A stretch of 64,000 bases of DNA from Lysinibacillus pinottii. GTDB lineage: Bacteria; Bacillota; Bacilli; Bacillales_A; Planococcaceae. Below the pieces are notes generated by a model. It searched no databases and was not told the DNA's origin. It saw nothing but the letters and a program-made list of their open reading frames with translations. The stretch spans positions 248,001-312,000 of the forward strand of contig NZ_JANTOO010000014.1 in assembly GCF_024753545.1 (NCBI RefSeq), in the 5' to 3' direction. The position numbers and the translations under genes were made by a program. Shown one piece after another: positions 35,187-44,468 of this stretch (position 1 is the stretch's first letter; the number at the start of each line of letters is the position of its first letter).

Positions 35187-35818
35187 CATATATAAATTTT
35201 AATTGCTTGTATAAATTCATATATAAAATAACCAGCAAAGCCAAATAACAAGAATCCTGCGACAATCGTAAATGTTTTAATCATCTTCCGATTCATCGCT
35301 TTACGCGTAACTGAGACAATAGTTAGTAAACCGATATCGTGGAGTAAAATTCCACTCAGGACACCAGCAGCAATAATTAAAAAGCTTGTTTGCTCCCCTT
35401 GTCCGTAAGATTTAGCTAGAACAACGCCGAATACATTGACCCAAAAAACAAGGTTACCAGGGGATATAGCTACCAATAATCCATTCAAGTAAGAAGCAAA
35501 AAAGGACTTGGTTACTTTTTCTCCTGCCAATGTAATATCATGATCGGCATTCTTAATAGAGTCATACCCTAACAAGAATAAAAAGCCCGCTCCAATGATC
35601 CACATCGGAAGCTGTACCATAGGCATAGCCAAAATGGAGGCTAATCCCATATACAAGGCAAAAACTAATACGATGTCAATGGTCATGCCACCAAGCCCTA
35701 CAGCCCAGCCGTGCAGAAAACCATTTTTAAGTCCTTGCTTTGTCATTTCGACTGTAATTGCACCTACAGGCATGGCAATGGCAAGTCCCACCAATACATA
35801 CGCTACATATAAACTCAA
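35186..35818 (-). CDS. LysE-family transporter
   Basis: The 210-residue membrane protein has about six helices. The N-terminus has YVLVGLAIAMPVGAITVEMTKQG and the middle has AISPGNLVFWVNVFG, both LysE-type signatures, although the first differs from the TPGPN motif of the other LysE gene in this window. It belongs to a more distant LysE branch. Substrate unknown. Confidence 0.82.
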   Translation of the reverse strand: MSLYVAYVLVGLAIAMPVGAITVEMTKQGLKNGFLHGWAVGLGGMTIDIVLVFALYMGLASILAMPMVQLPMWIIGAGFLFLLGYDSIKNADHDITLAGEKVTKSFFASYLNGLLVAISPGNLVFWVNVFGVVLAKSYGQGEQTSFLIIAAGVLSGILLHDIGLLTIVSVTRKAMNRKMIKTFTIVAGFLLFGFAGYFIYEFIQAIKIYI

Positions 35819-35934
35819 AAAAACACTTCTTTCATGTCATCGATAAGCTTCATACGTCCGTTTATACTTCTACATTAGCATAAATATACTTAAAAAGAAA
35901 TAATTATTAATAGTTTAACGTCTCTTTTCTAGAT

Positions 35935-36678
35935 TTATAGCATTTGTTTTTTCCATTGTCTTAACACATCATTCGATTTCACAAGATCCATTTTCAAGGT
36001 GATTTGCTTTGTAGAACAGCGTTTTTCAGCTCTCTCCCAAGCCTCCTCTAAAGCAGGTAAATAGCTTAAATTTTTTGTAGTAGCTACAAGCTGTAAAAAA
36101 ATATTACCTTGAATATAGTGCCAGCGAGGATTCATACCATCTAGCTTTATAGCCTCCTCAATTAGTCTAAGTGCTAAATAAGGGCTTCCCTCATGACGAT
36201 TTAAAAATTGAGCAAAAGCACCCCAATACAGACCTTTGTTAGGCTGTAATTTAATAGCCTCTGCAAATTGAACCATCGCTTTGTCTTGTTCTTTAGTAAG
36301 GACGTAATATTCAGCCATCGTATAATAAGCGTTTGCCTGTGCTTCAATGGGTCCTGCTAATAATTCTTCTATTACTTTCCCAAACTGTTCATCATCTTGA
36401 GTACCGATATAGGCTGTAAGAACATCTCGCTCTGGGTACGAACCATCTGTACGTTCTTTACTTTGCATTATTTTTTCATCAGTCGTTTCAGGCATATCGG
36501 CATATCCATTTGCCTCCAGTAATGCAACATGTTGCTGAATAAGTTGATGGGTCTCGTCAGTTAAATTTATTTGGCTGGCAAGTATCTCCTTTGCTAGCTG
36601 GTAGCTCTCTTTTACTTGACCACTTAAAAATAAGTCATTTATTTGCTGTACTTGCTCATCCATTTGTTTTACCACCAT
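35935..36678 (-). CDS. TPR-repeat protein
   Basis: The 247-residue protein is helical and contains tetratricopeptide-like repeats between about 105 and 205 (QANAYYTMAEYYVLTKEQDKA, and GLYWGAFAQFLNRHEGSPYLA). No signal peptide or catalytic motif is visible, so a protein-protein contact role is likely. GAGG lies before the ATG at 36678; an internal ATG at 36663 is also possible. It sits between a LysE transporter and a chemoreceptor with no evident shared role. Confidence 0.72.
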   Translation of the reverse strand: MVVKQMDEQVQQINDLFLSGQVKESYQLAKEILASQINLTDETHQLIQQHVALLEANGYADMPETTDEKIMQSKERTDGSYPERDVLTAYIGTQDDEQFGKVIEELLAGPIEAQANAYYTMAEYYVLTKEQDKAMVQFAEAIKLQPNKGLYWGAFAQFLNRHEGSPYLALRLIEEAIKLDGMNPRWHYIQGNIFLQLVATTKNLSYLPALEEAWERAEKRCSTKQITLKMDLVKSNDVLRQWKKQML

Positions 36679-36765
36679 TAAATCCTCACCTTCACTAAAA
36701 GAAAAATCTTATGGATAGTGTACCATCTTAGACAGGCAAGCAAAAGATAACTTATCCTAATTTTT

Positions 36766-38481
36766 CTACAATTCTTTTAATTTAAATGCTTTTACGTGTT
36801 GCTCTAGTGTATGTGCCATATGGGTCGTTTCATTCGAACTTTGTGCAACCTCATCAATACTTGCTGTTGTTTGCTGGGCTGCTAAGGTAATTCTATTCAT
36901 GGCTTCCTCAATGTCTCTAATGGATTCTGTTAGTTGTTGTATCATCTGGACAATTTGAGCTGACTTTTCATTTTCAGCAGTCACTGCATGAGAAATACTT
37001 ATTATTTCCTCAACTGTCTTCGCTACAGCGCTTGAAATATTTCCTAAGGATTGTGCTGTCAAACCAACTGTCTCTGTTCCTTTTTCAATATATTGCGTAT
37101 TATCATTCGTTGATGACATCACTTGCTGAACATGTTTCAGCATATCCTGAATAAGCTGTTCAACCTGTAATACTTCTGCATTGGACTGCTCTGCTAGCTT
37201 TCGCACCTCCTCAGCAACAATCGCAAAGCCTTTTCCATGCTCTCCTGCCCTAGCCGCCTCGATAGAAGCATTCAGGGCTAGTAAATTCGTTTGTGATGCA
37301 ATACTAGCAATCGATGTTGTAATTGCCTGTATTTTAGCAGCAGACGTAACTAAGTTTTCAACAGTATGCTTTACTTCATCTGAACCACTTTGAATCGATG
37401 CCATATCATTGTTTATATCTTTGGCTAGCCTTTCTCCATCTGTTGCTAGTTTCATAGTTTCTCGTGCATTATGAGCACTATCAGTAGCATTGTTCTGGAT
37501 TACCTGCAAGTCCTTAGCTAAGGAGGTTAACACTTCGGTAGCATTTTCAGCGTGATGCATACCTGCCGTCACAGTGCTTGTTACTTCTTCGATATTATGA
37601 GCGACCTCTTGAATTGTGTTCGTCATATCGTTTAAGGTGCAAGCGGTTTCATCTGCATTATTAGCAAGTGTATTAGAGGTAGAACGCATGGTCATGATCA
37701 TACTTTGCAGGCTAGCTGTCATACGATTTAATGTCTTCGCTAAATCCTCAACCTCATCCTTGCTGTTTATTTTTGTTTCCGCTACCGCTAAATTGCCATT
37801 TGCAATTTCTTTGGCTTGTTGAATAAGGACACTAATTGGCTTCACTTTTCGCCGGATTAAAAACCCTGTAATAATTGAAGCAATTAGCACAGGGAAAATA
37901 CTAATTAATATGCCGCTCCGAACAACATCCCATGTACGTTCCTTAACAATATTGGCATCAAAATCGATGACACTGATGGCAATAATCTCTTTACTCGAAT
38001 CGTGGTCTTTGAAAACGGGGGCATAGCCTGATAAGCGATCCATGCCAGCAAATGTATAGGGCTGAGAATAAGTTGGATGCTTATCTTGTAACAGCCTATC
38101 AATCGCCTCTTTATCAAGATAGAAAGAATCCCCAGGTGCAAAACCTTTCTCGGCTAAATGGTCATCCAGCGCTAACAATGTTCCATCAAGGGACAGAATA
38201 TATTGAGTTTGAAAAATATCTTTGTGTCCAGTTGTCCAGTTTAAATCATTCCCAATACGTTCCCGAGCAGCCTGGTCCCCACGCATGGCCTTGTCCATCT
38301 GCTCAGGAGATAATAAACCGGTTGTAATATTGGCACATCCATATGCCTCCACACCAGCAGCATCATACAGTTTATTGTAAGCAGTTATGTATGTAGCGAA
38401 CGATGTAATCCCTAGCATGACCACTAAAATACCAGCAATAATCGTTCCAAGTTGAAAAGTTAATGAATTTCGTAATTTCAC
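36766..38481 (-). CDS. Methyl-accepting chemotaxis protein
   Basis: The 571-residue chemoreceptor has a transmembrane helix at 11-32, an extracytoplasmic sensor domain (about 33-180, Cache-like), a second transmembrane helix near 190-208, a HAMP domain (RRKVKPISVLIQQAKEIANG) and a long cytoplasmic signalling domain. The hairpin tip is IASIASQTNLLALNASIEAARAGEHGKGFAIVAEEVRKLAEQS, spanning roughly 390-435. It would pass ligand signals to CheW and CheA. The start codon is GTG. A CheW-type gene lies about 3.5 kb away on the same strand. Confidence 0.93.
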   Translation of the reverse strand: MKLRNSLTFQLGTIIAGILVVMLGITSFATYITAYNKLYDAAGVEAYGCANITTGLLSPEQMDKAMRGDQAARERIGNDLNWTTGHKDIFQTQYILSLDGTLLALDDHLAEKGFAPGDSFYLDKEAIDRLLQDKHPTYSQPYTFAGMDRLSGYAPVFKDHDSSKEIIAISVIDFDANIVKERTWDVVRSGILISIFPVLIASIITGFLIRRKVKPISVLIQQAKEIANGNLAVAETKINSKDEVEDLAKTLNRMTASLQSMIMTMRSTSNTLANNADETACTLNDMTNTIQEVAHNIEEVTSTVTAGMHHAENATEVLTSLAKDLQVIQNNATDSAHNARETMKLATDGERLAKDINNDMASIQSGSDEVKHTVENLVTSAAKIQAITTSIASIASQTNLLALNASIEAARAGEHGKGFAIVAEEVRKLAEQSNAEVLQVEQLIQDMLKHVQQVMSSTNDNTQYIEKGTETVGLTAQSLGNISSAVAKTVEEIISISHAVTAENEKSAQIVQMIQQLTESIRDIEEAMNRITLAAQQTTASIDEVAQSSNETTHMAHTLEQHVKAFKLKEL

Positions 38482-38687
38482 GATTCATCTTCTCCCCCTT
38501 TCTTGTAATAATCTAAAAATTTTCCCCTTATTTTTTCATCATACTATAAAAAGATGTATTTAAAAAGCATCTTTATTTTTTCTAAAGAAACAAAAACATT
38601 GGATAAAAGTTCTGAATTATGCAATAATTGGGGTTCACTAACTTAATTATGAGGCATTCAATAAATCATCTACTAGGGGGGCTTACA

Positions 38688-38894
38688 ATGAATAAACGTT
38701 TTCATTTTGTATCGCTTATTACTGGAAATTTGCTAACAATAGGAGCTATCTTCATTTATGCTATGCAAAGCCAAGTACATGTAGCCCTCAGTACGTATGG
38801 ACTAGTAATGGGATTTCTAAGTACATTACTTGTGATTTTCTTTTATGTATGGGGAGATGAAAAGCAACAAATATCAAGTCGATTTTTAAAATAA
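38688..38894 (+). CDS. Small membrane protein, hypothetical
   Basis: This 68-residue protein has two hydrophobic helices (about 7-26 and 33-55) joined by a short loop, with a charged C-terminus ending RFLK. The ATG at 38688 has AGGGGGG at ideal spacing, so I reject a longer frame from 38628. It is divergent from the chemoreceptor gene. I do not recognise a family. Confidence 0.62.
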   Translation: MNKRFHFVSLITGNLLTIGAIFIYAMQSQVHVALSTYGLVMGFLSTLLVIFFYVWGDEKQQISSRFLK

Positions 38895-39121
38895 AAAGAG
38901 TGATGCTCAGTTCTGATGTTTCAAGCAATGATGTCCCTTGCTACCTTTGTAGAACAGGGATTTTTCCATGTTTTCCAGGCTATTTCATTATGATTACGTC
39001 TAATTGATGTAGAAAAATTAAATTTTTTGTAGAAAATTTTAAAACAATGATTGAGTACTATATCAAATTTCTGTATAATCAGCTTGTTTGACAATACTTT
39101 TATGAACTTGGGGGTAGACAA
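38895..39121. other. Intergenic region upstream of the polyamine genes
   Basis: This stretch of about 230 bases holds the candidate promoter at 39051-39079 and otherwise only AT-rich DNA. I see no riboswitch or short gene. Confidence 0.5.
39051..39079 (+). promoter_or_regulatory. Candidate promoter of the carboxynorspermidine operon
   Basis: TTGAGT (39051-39056) and consensus TATAAT (39074-39079) are 17 bases apart. Transcription would start near 39086, about 35 bases before the first gene. Confidence 0.65.
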
Positions 39122-40351
39122 TTGGGTAAAGCATTGATTATCGGAGCTGGCGGAGTTGCCAGTGTTGTGGTACACAAGTGTGTTCAAAATTCGGACGTAT
39201 TTGAGGAAATTTGTATCGCAAGTAGAACTGTTTCAAAATGTGACGCTCTAAAAGAAAAACTAGACGGCGGAAAAACAAAAATTCATACTGCACAGGTAGA
39301 CGCAGATAATACAGAAGAGGTTATTGAGCTTATTAAAGCTTTTGGACCAGATGTAGTGATTAACGTTGCCCTACCTTATCAGGACTTAACGATTATGGAT
39401 GCTTGCTTAGCGACAGGTGTGCACTATGTGGATACTGCAAACTACGAGCCACCTGAGACGGCAAAATTTGAATATAAATGGCAATGGGCTTATAAAGAAA
39501 AGTTTGAAAAAGCTGGCTTAACTGCATTACTTGGTAGCGGTTTTGACCCAGGTGTAACAGGGGTTTTCACAGCTCATGCGCAAAAACATGAATTTGATGA
39601 AATCCACTATATTGATATTGTGGATGCAAATGCAGGAGATCATGGTTATCATTTCGCAACAAACTTCAACCCAGAAATTAACATTCGTGAAATTACTGCG
39701 AATGGTCGTTACTGGAAAGAAGGCGAGTGGGTTGAAACAGCACCACTTGAGAAAAAAGAAGTTTATAACTTACCAGAAATCGGACCAAAAGATATTTACC
39801 TTCTATACCATGAAGAGCTTGAATCACTTGCAAAAAATATTAAAGGTTTAAAACAAATCCGCTTCTGGATGACGTTCTCTGAAAAATACTTAACACACTT
39901 AAAAGTATTAGAAAACGTTGGTATGACATCTATCGAGCCAATCGAATTTGAAGGTCAAATGATTCAACCAATCCACTTCCTAAAAGCGGTGTTACCAGAC
40001 CCAGCTTCTCTAGGACCTCGCACAAAAGGTAAAACAAATATCGGTTGTATCATTCGCGGTCTAAAAGACGGTCAAGAAAAAACGTATTATGTGTACAACG
40101 TATGTGACCACGAAGAATGCTATAACGAAGTGGGGTCACAAGCGATTTCTTACACAACTGGCGTACCTGCTATGATTGGTGCAATGCTTGTAATGAACGG
40201 GGAATGGCGTAAACCAGGTGTTTGGAATGTAGAAGATTTCAATCCAGATCCATTCATGGATGCATTAAATAAATGGGGTCTACCATGGCAAGAAAGCCAT
40301 AACCCAGAGTTACTTGACCTTGATTTAGATGCAAAGGAATTAAGCCGATGA
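39122..40351 (+). CDS. Carboxynorspermidine/carboxyspermidine dehydrogenase (saccharopine dehydrogenase family)
   Basis: The 409-residue protein has a Rossmann N-terminus, ALIIGAGGVASVVVHKC, then DVVINVALPYQDLTIMDACL and LLGSGFDPGVTGVFTAHA, as in the saccharopine dehydrogenase-like enzymes that condense aspartate semialdehyde with a diamine. It overlaps nspC by four bases, which points to the carboxynorspermidine (carboxyspermidine) dehydrogenase rather than lysine metabolism. The start is TTG at 39122 after GGGGGTAGA. With putrescine as substrate the product would be carboxyspermidine. Confidence 0.88.
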   Translation: MGKALIIGAGGVASVVVHKCVQNSDVFEEICIASRTVSKCDALKEKLDGGKTKIHTAQVDADNTEEVIELIKAFGPDVVINVALPYQDLTIMDACLATGVHYVDTANYEPPETAKFEYKWQWAYKEKFEKAGLTALLGSGFDPGVTGVFTAHAQKHEFDEIHYIDIVDANAGDHGYHFATNFNPEINIREITANGRYWKEGEWVETAPLEKKEVYNLPEIGPKDIYLLYHEELESLAKNIKGLKQIRFWMTFSEKYLTHLKVLENVGMTSIEPIEFEGQMIQPIHFLKAVLPDPASLGPRTKGKTNIGCIIRGLKDGQEKTYYVYNVCDHEECYNEVGSQAISYTTGVPAMIGAMLVMNGEWRKPGVWNVEDFNPDPFMDALNKWGLPWQESHNPELLDLDLDAKELSR

Positions 40352-41487
40352 AACCAATTGATTTTTCAAAAGTTCCATCCCCTTCTTATGTAGTGGATGA
40401 GCGATTATTAACAAAAAATCTTGAGCTTTTAAAATCAATTCAAGATCGTACAGGCTGCCGTATATTACTAGCCCTGAAAGGATTCTCTATGCATTCAACA
40501 TTCCCACTAGTAGGGGAATATTTAGCAGGCATTACAGCTAGCTCCCTGCATGAGGCCCGTCTAGGCTACGAAAAAATGGGCAAAGAAGTTCACGTTTATG
40601 CACCTGCTTATATTGAGCATGAAATGGACGAGCTTCTAGGCTATGTGGATCACATTGTATTTAACTCATTTAACCAATGGGCTCAGTTCAAGGATAAAGT
40701 GAAATCTGCTGGTAAAACAATTGAATGTGGTATTCGTGTGAATCCTGAGTACTCTGAAATTGAAACAGCTCTTTACGATCCTTGCTATACGAATTCCCGT
40801 CTTGGAACGACTTTGGCTAACTTCGATAAATCTCAACTTGACGGCATTGATGGCTTACACTTCCATGCAATGTGTGAACAAAACTCGGATACGTTAGAGC
40901 GTATTATTGAAGTAGTTGAAGAAAAATTTGGTGATGTCTTACATCAAATGAAATGGTTGAATTTCGGTGGTGGTCACCATATTACACGTGAAGATTATGA
41001 TGTAGAGAAGCTTGTGAACATCATTAATTATATCCAAGAAAAATATAACCTGCTTGTGTATTTAGAGCCAGGTGAAGCAGTGGCCCTTAATACTGGCTAT
41101 TTAGTAGCTACAGTGTTAGATATTCAAAAAAATGGGATGGATCTTGCTATTTTAGATACGTCGGCAACATGTCATATGCCTGATGTACTTGAAATGCCAT
41201 ACCGTCCAATGATTATTGGTTCTGGTCAAGCTAATGAATTTGCCCACACGTACCGCTTGGGTGGACTAACATGTCTTGCTGGTGATGTTATAGGCGACTA
41301 TTCATTTGAACAGCCATTAAAACCAGGAGATCGTCTGGTATTTACGGATATGGCGCATTATTCCATGGTCAAAAACCATATGTTTAACGGTGTTAACCTA
41401 CCTTCTATCGTTTCATACAATGATGAAGAAGGTATTAAAATTATTCGCGAATTCAAATTTGAAGACTACAGTGGTCGTCTTTCTTAA
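40348..41487 (+). CDS. nspC: Carboxynorspermidine/carboxyspermidine decarboxylase
   Basis: NspC is a PLP-dependent alanine-racemase-fold decarboxylase that removes the carboxyl group to give norspermidine or spermidine. The 379-residue protein has the PLP lysine Lys44 in LLALKGFSM, HFHAMCEQNSDTLE, WLNFGGGHHIT and LEPGEAVALNTGYL. Its start overlaps the dehydrogenase stop (ATGA). The pair forms the SAM-independent spermidine route. A terminator follows. Confidence 0.94.
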   Translation: MKPIDFSKVPSPSYVVDERLLTKNLELLKSIQDRTGCRILLALKGFSMHSTFPLVGEYLAGITASSLHEARLGYEKMGKEVHVYAPAYIEHEMDELLGYVDHIVFNSFNQWAQFKDKVKSAGKTIECGIRVNPEYSEIETALYDPCYTNSRLGTTLANFDKSQLDGIDGLHFHAMCEQNSDTLERIIEVVEEKFGDVLHQMKWLNFGGGHHITREDYDVEKLVNIINYIQEKYNLLVYLEPGEAVALNTGYLVATVLDIQKNGMDLAILDTSATCHMPDVLEMPYRPMIIGSGQANEFAHTYRLGGLTCLAGDVIGDYSFEQPLKPGDRLVFTDMAHYSMVKNHMFNGVNLPSIVSYNDEEGIKIIREFKFEDYSGRLS

Positions 41488-41495
41488 GAACATGA

Positions 41496-41533
41496 AAAAG
41501 CCCTTCCGTTTTTTTGCAGGAAGGGCTTTTTTA
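41496..41533 (+). terminator. Terminator of the polyamine operon
   Basis: A perfect 12-bp stem (41496-41507 with 41519-41530) is followed by TTTTTTAG, just after the nspC stop. Confidence 0.88.
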
Positions 41534-41617
41534 GCTGTATAGTCTTCTAACTTTCAACGTTGTGATAGCCATATTGGGGTGTGTTCACAATTACATTCTA
41601 AAGGAAAACGTAGAAGC

Positions 41618-42106
41618 CTAAGCCTCTACGTTTTCCTTTTCATTCTCGAGCATTTTGTGTAAATAATTAATAATTTCACGTATTCCTTCTAATGAATTGA
41701 CGAGTATTTTTGGGTCAACATACGTAATCATTCGGTTTTCAAGATTAGCCACAGCTGTAAAGTAGCGAGTTTTACTATAATTCACAAGTCCTAACTGTTG
41801 AAGTATTGACTCATCTAAATCAAGAATTTCACGAGCTTCCGTAACAAGTAACCCATAGTTAACAACATCAGTATTCAATACAATTACCCGAGCAGTTGCT
41901 GTATTGGAAGAGCGATTATATAATATTCGTTCAAAGTCTAGAACAGGCACAAGTTCCCCACGAATTCTTGTAAAACCTAAAAGATAGTTAGGTAAGTGAG
42001 GAATAGGTGTTACCTGCTCTAATTTTTCAATTGAAATCGCTTGCTCTACTGGCACTGCATATTCTTCTGTACCACAAGCAAAAACTACTGCTTTTACACT
42101 TTCCAT
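41618..42106 (-). CDS. CheW-like chemotaxis coupling protein
   Basis: The 162-residue protein is a single CheW domain: VVFACGTEEYAVPVEQAISIEKLEQVTPIPHLPNYLLGFTRIRGELVPVLDF spans about residues 7-58, with the conserved RGELVPVLD core, and the second beta-barrel half follows. It would link chemoreceptors to CheA. The last 25 residues are extra and helical. It has no cheA or cheY neighbour. AAGGGTGTG precedes the ATG. Probably a free-standing paralogue or CheV-like coupling protein without a receiver domain. Confidence 0.85.
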   Translation of the reverse strand: MESVKAVVFACGTEEYAVPVEQAISIEKLEQVTPIPHLPNYLLGFTRIRGELVPVLDFERILYNRSSNTATARVIVLNTDVVNYGLLVTEAREILDLDESILQQLGLVNYSKTRYFTAVANLENRMITYVDPKILVNSLEGIREIINYLHKMLENEKENVEA

Positions 42107-42133
42107 ATGGTCACACCCTTCAAATTCAACTCA

Positions 42134-43249
42134 TTATTTTTTGGCAGATTCTTTAACAATCTCAACTAGTAAATCTGCTAATTTCTCTAATTCTTCAACG
42201 GGAATTTTTTCATTTGTCGTATGAATATCCTCATACCCTACAGATAGATTAACGGTTGGGATACCAAAGCCTGCAATTACATTTGCGTCGGACCCTCCAC
42301 CTGAAATTCCTAATGTAGGTGTACGATCTATTTGACGTGCAGCAGCCATTGCCACTTGAACGACTTTGTCTGACTCGGTTACACGGAAACCTGGATACAT
42401 AAGCTTCACTTCAACTTCAGCTCGTGCCCCTAATGATGCAGATACTTGTTCAAATGTTTCTTGCATATGCTTTGTTTGAGCATCTAATTTAGTTTTATCA
42501 ATCGAACGCGCTTCAGCTAGAATCGTAACTTCATCGCAAACAATGTTTGTCGCCTGTCCACCCTCAAATCGTCCAATATTGGCGGTTGTTTCTTCATCTA
42601 ATCGACCTAGCTTCATTTGTGCAATACATTTTGACGCGACTGTAATAGCTGAAATTCCTTTTTCTGGCGCAACACCAGCATGCGCAGTTTTACCGATAAT
42701 CTTTGCGAAAATTTTAGCTTGGAACGGAGCTGCTGTGACGATACCTCCAACTTTACCATCACTATCCACAGCAAAGCCATATTTTGCTTTAATCATAGAT
42801 GGGTCTAATTCTTTGGCACCAACAAGACCGCTTTCTTCACCAGCTGTAATAATAAACTCAATATCCCCGTGCTCAATATTTTGCTCTTTTAAGCGTTTGA
42901 CCATTTCTAGTAATGCTGCTAGTCCAGCCTTATCGTCCGCACCTAAAATCGTTGTACCATCAGATACAATATAACCATCTTCACGTAATGATGGCTTTAT
43001 GCCTTTACCAGGAACAACCGTATCCATATGAGAGGTAAAATAGATTGGCTCAACATCTAATGTGCCTTTTAAAGTGGCAATAATATTGCCTGCACCATGT
43101 CCGTTACGTGTATGTGCGTCATCTTGGACTACTGTAAATCCAAGTGCTGATAACTTATCGACTAATATTGGTGCAATTTCTTGTTCATATTTTGTTTCTG
43201 AATCAATCTGAACGAGCTCAAAAAACTCTTCCACTAAACGACTTGTCAT
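42134..43249 (-). CDS. M20-family peptidase, PepT-like (YqjE type)
   Basis: This 371-residue metallopeptidase has zinc-ligand motifs YFTSHMDTVVPGKG, ILGADDKAGLAALLEM, TAGEESGLVGAKEL and SGGGSDANVIAGFG. It resembles the tripeptidase T-like YqjE protein of Bacillus, and the gene order near yqjD supports that. It is cytosolic. It is close to the CheW gene on the same strand but a functional link is not evident. Confidence 0.88.
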   Translation of the reverse strand: MTSRLVEEFFELVQIDSETKYEQEIAPILVDKLSALGFTVVQDDAHTRNGHGAGNIIATLKGTLDVEPIYFTSHMDTVVPGKGIKPSLREDGYIVSDGTTILGADDKAGLAALLEMVKRLKEQNIEHGDIEFIITAGEESGLVGAKELDPSMIKAKYGFAVDSDGKVGGIVTAAPFQAKIFAKIIGKTAHAGVAPEKGISAITVASKCIAQMKLGRLDEETTANIGRFEGGQATNIVCDEVTILAEARSIDKTKLDAQTKHMQETFEQVSASLGARAEVEVKLMYPGFRVTESDKVVQVAMAAARQIDRTPTLGISGGGSDANVIAGFGIPTVNLSVGYEDIHTTNEKIPVEELEKLADLLVEIVKESAKK

Positions 43250-43351
43250 GTTGTAAAACTCCCTTAGTTTACGTGTTTTTCCACGTTATAGTATAGGTAT
43301 TATTTTAGCACAACGTCAGAAGAGTTGAAATCATTCCACAACACTACCCAC

Positions 43352-43382
43352 ATAAAAAAGTCTGAGACATTCATCTCAGACT
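43352..43382 (-). terminator. Terminator after the coiled-coil gene
   Basis: A 9-bp perfect stem (43359-43367 with 43374-43382) is followed on the minus strand by TTTTTTATG, just after the stop at 43387. Confidence 0.82.
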
Positions 43383-43386
43383 CAGC

Positions 43387-44340
43387 TTAAGCATTCAAAA
43401 TCGCTCCTTGCTCTTGTTCAATTGTTTGTAGATAGTTCGATGCTTTATGATGTTTATCCTGTAAACGCCAAATTGTATTATGTACATCATCTTGGATACG
43501 TGACACCTGTTCTCTTGCGGTTGAAATTTTGGAATGGACCGACCAAGCTGAAAAAAGATCATCGAAGAAGTAATCAGCAAATTTAACAAAACCATCTGTT
43601 TCGATCTGTAGTGTCTTGGTAGACATCACATGAACATCTAATAACTCATTATGAAAACGCTGTAACGCTATTTGGGCACTATGTATATAATTTTCTGAGT
43701 GATTAAGCGCATCATGTTTTAAGTGTGTTGCAATAATTCCACCGCCAAAAAATGTATCCCACGTCGAATATCCGTTAGCCGAATGGAGGGAAGCAGCTGC
43801 TTGCCCCAACTTTGTCAGAGCCACCTCCCCCGCCTCCTCTGCTTCTTGAATTTCAGCAATCAATTGCTTTGTGAGTAATTTTTCCTCAGCTAAATGCTCC
43901 AATCTCTGTGCTTGTATAGAATCATGCCTTTGTAAATAGCCCTTCTTTTTAGCGTGTATCTTCTGAAGCTCATCCTGTAATGCTATTTCATCAATCTGAG
44001 CTAATTTCTGGGTTACATGAAACTTATCTTCGCTTAAATCCATCTGCATTTTCTTCGCTTCTTTAATTTTTAATTCAAGCACTGCCGCTTTATCAATTTT
44101 CTCAGCCCGTAATTCATCCTGTTGCCCCGTCCAAGTCCGAATCATATTCATAAATGAGAAACCCTCTAATTTATGGAGCTTTGACCGAATTTGATCGAGT
44201 GCCCTAGAATGTTTATTGATTTCCTGTTGTGTATAGTCAATCTGCTTGTCAATTAACAGTCCTTGCTCGTTTAGCCTTGCCGATTTTCTTAGTTGTGTAT
44301 GAATCTTTTCCTGCTCTTTTTGTAATTGCTTCCATTCCAT
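43387..44340 (-). CDS. Coiled-coil protein of unknown function
   Basis: The 317-residue protein is almost entirely helical, with heptad-like stretches at about 1-55, 65-150 and 270-310. Around residue 195 an unusual segment, SANGYSTWDTFFGGGIIATHLKHDALNHSE, interrupts the helices and is glycine-rich and amphipathic. No signal peptide or catalytic motif is seen. It lies between the carboxyltransferase gene and the YqjE-like peptidase, a position that is empty in B. subtilis as far as I recall. Flanking terminators show it is its own unit. Confidence 0.65.
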   Translation of the reverse strand: MEWKQLQKEQEKIHTQLRKSARLNEQGLLIDKQIDYTQQEINKHSRALDQIRSKLHKLEGFSFMNMIRTWTGQQDELRAEKIDKAAVLELKIKEAKKMQMDLSEDKFHVTQKLAQIDEIALQDELQKIHAKKKGYLQRHDSIQAQRLEHLAEEKLLTKQLIAEIQEAEEAGEVALTKLGQAAASLHSANGYSTWDTFFGGGIIATHLKHDALNHSENYIHSAQIALQRFHNELLDVHVMSTKTLQIETDGFVKFADYFFDDLFSAWSVHSKISTAREQVSRIQDDVHNTIWRLQDKHHKASNYLQTIEQEQGAILNA

Positions 44341-44424
44341 TCATATCAACTCCTTATATATCAGTACGGTTGAAAAAGAAAAATGTTTCAACTTTCATTG
44401 ATTATCTGGCATACCAATTTTTGA

Positions 44425-44461
44425 AAAGTAAAAGCCTAGTAACTATATAGCTACTAGGCTT
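44425..44461 (-). terminator. Terminator after the carboxyltransferase gene
   Basis: A 10-bp stem (44432-44441 with 44452-44461) with a loop that can extend pairing is followed on the minus strand by TTTACTTTTC. It ends the mce-carboxyltransferase unit. Confidence 0.78.
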
Positions 44462-44468
44462 GGACATT

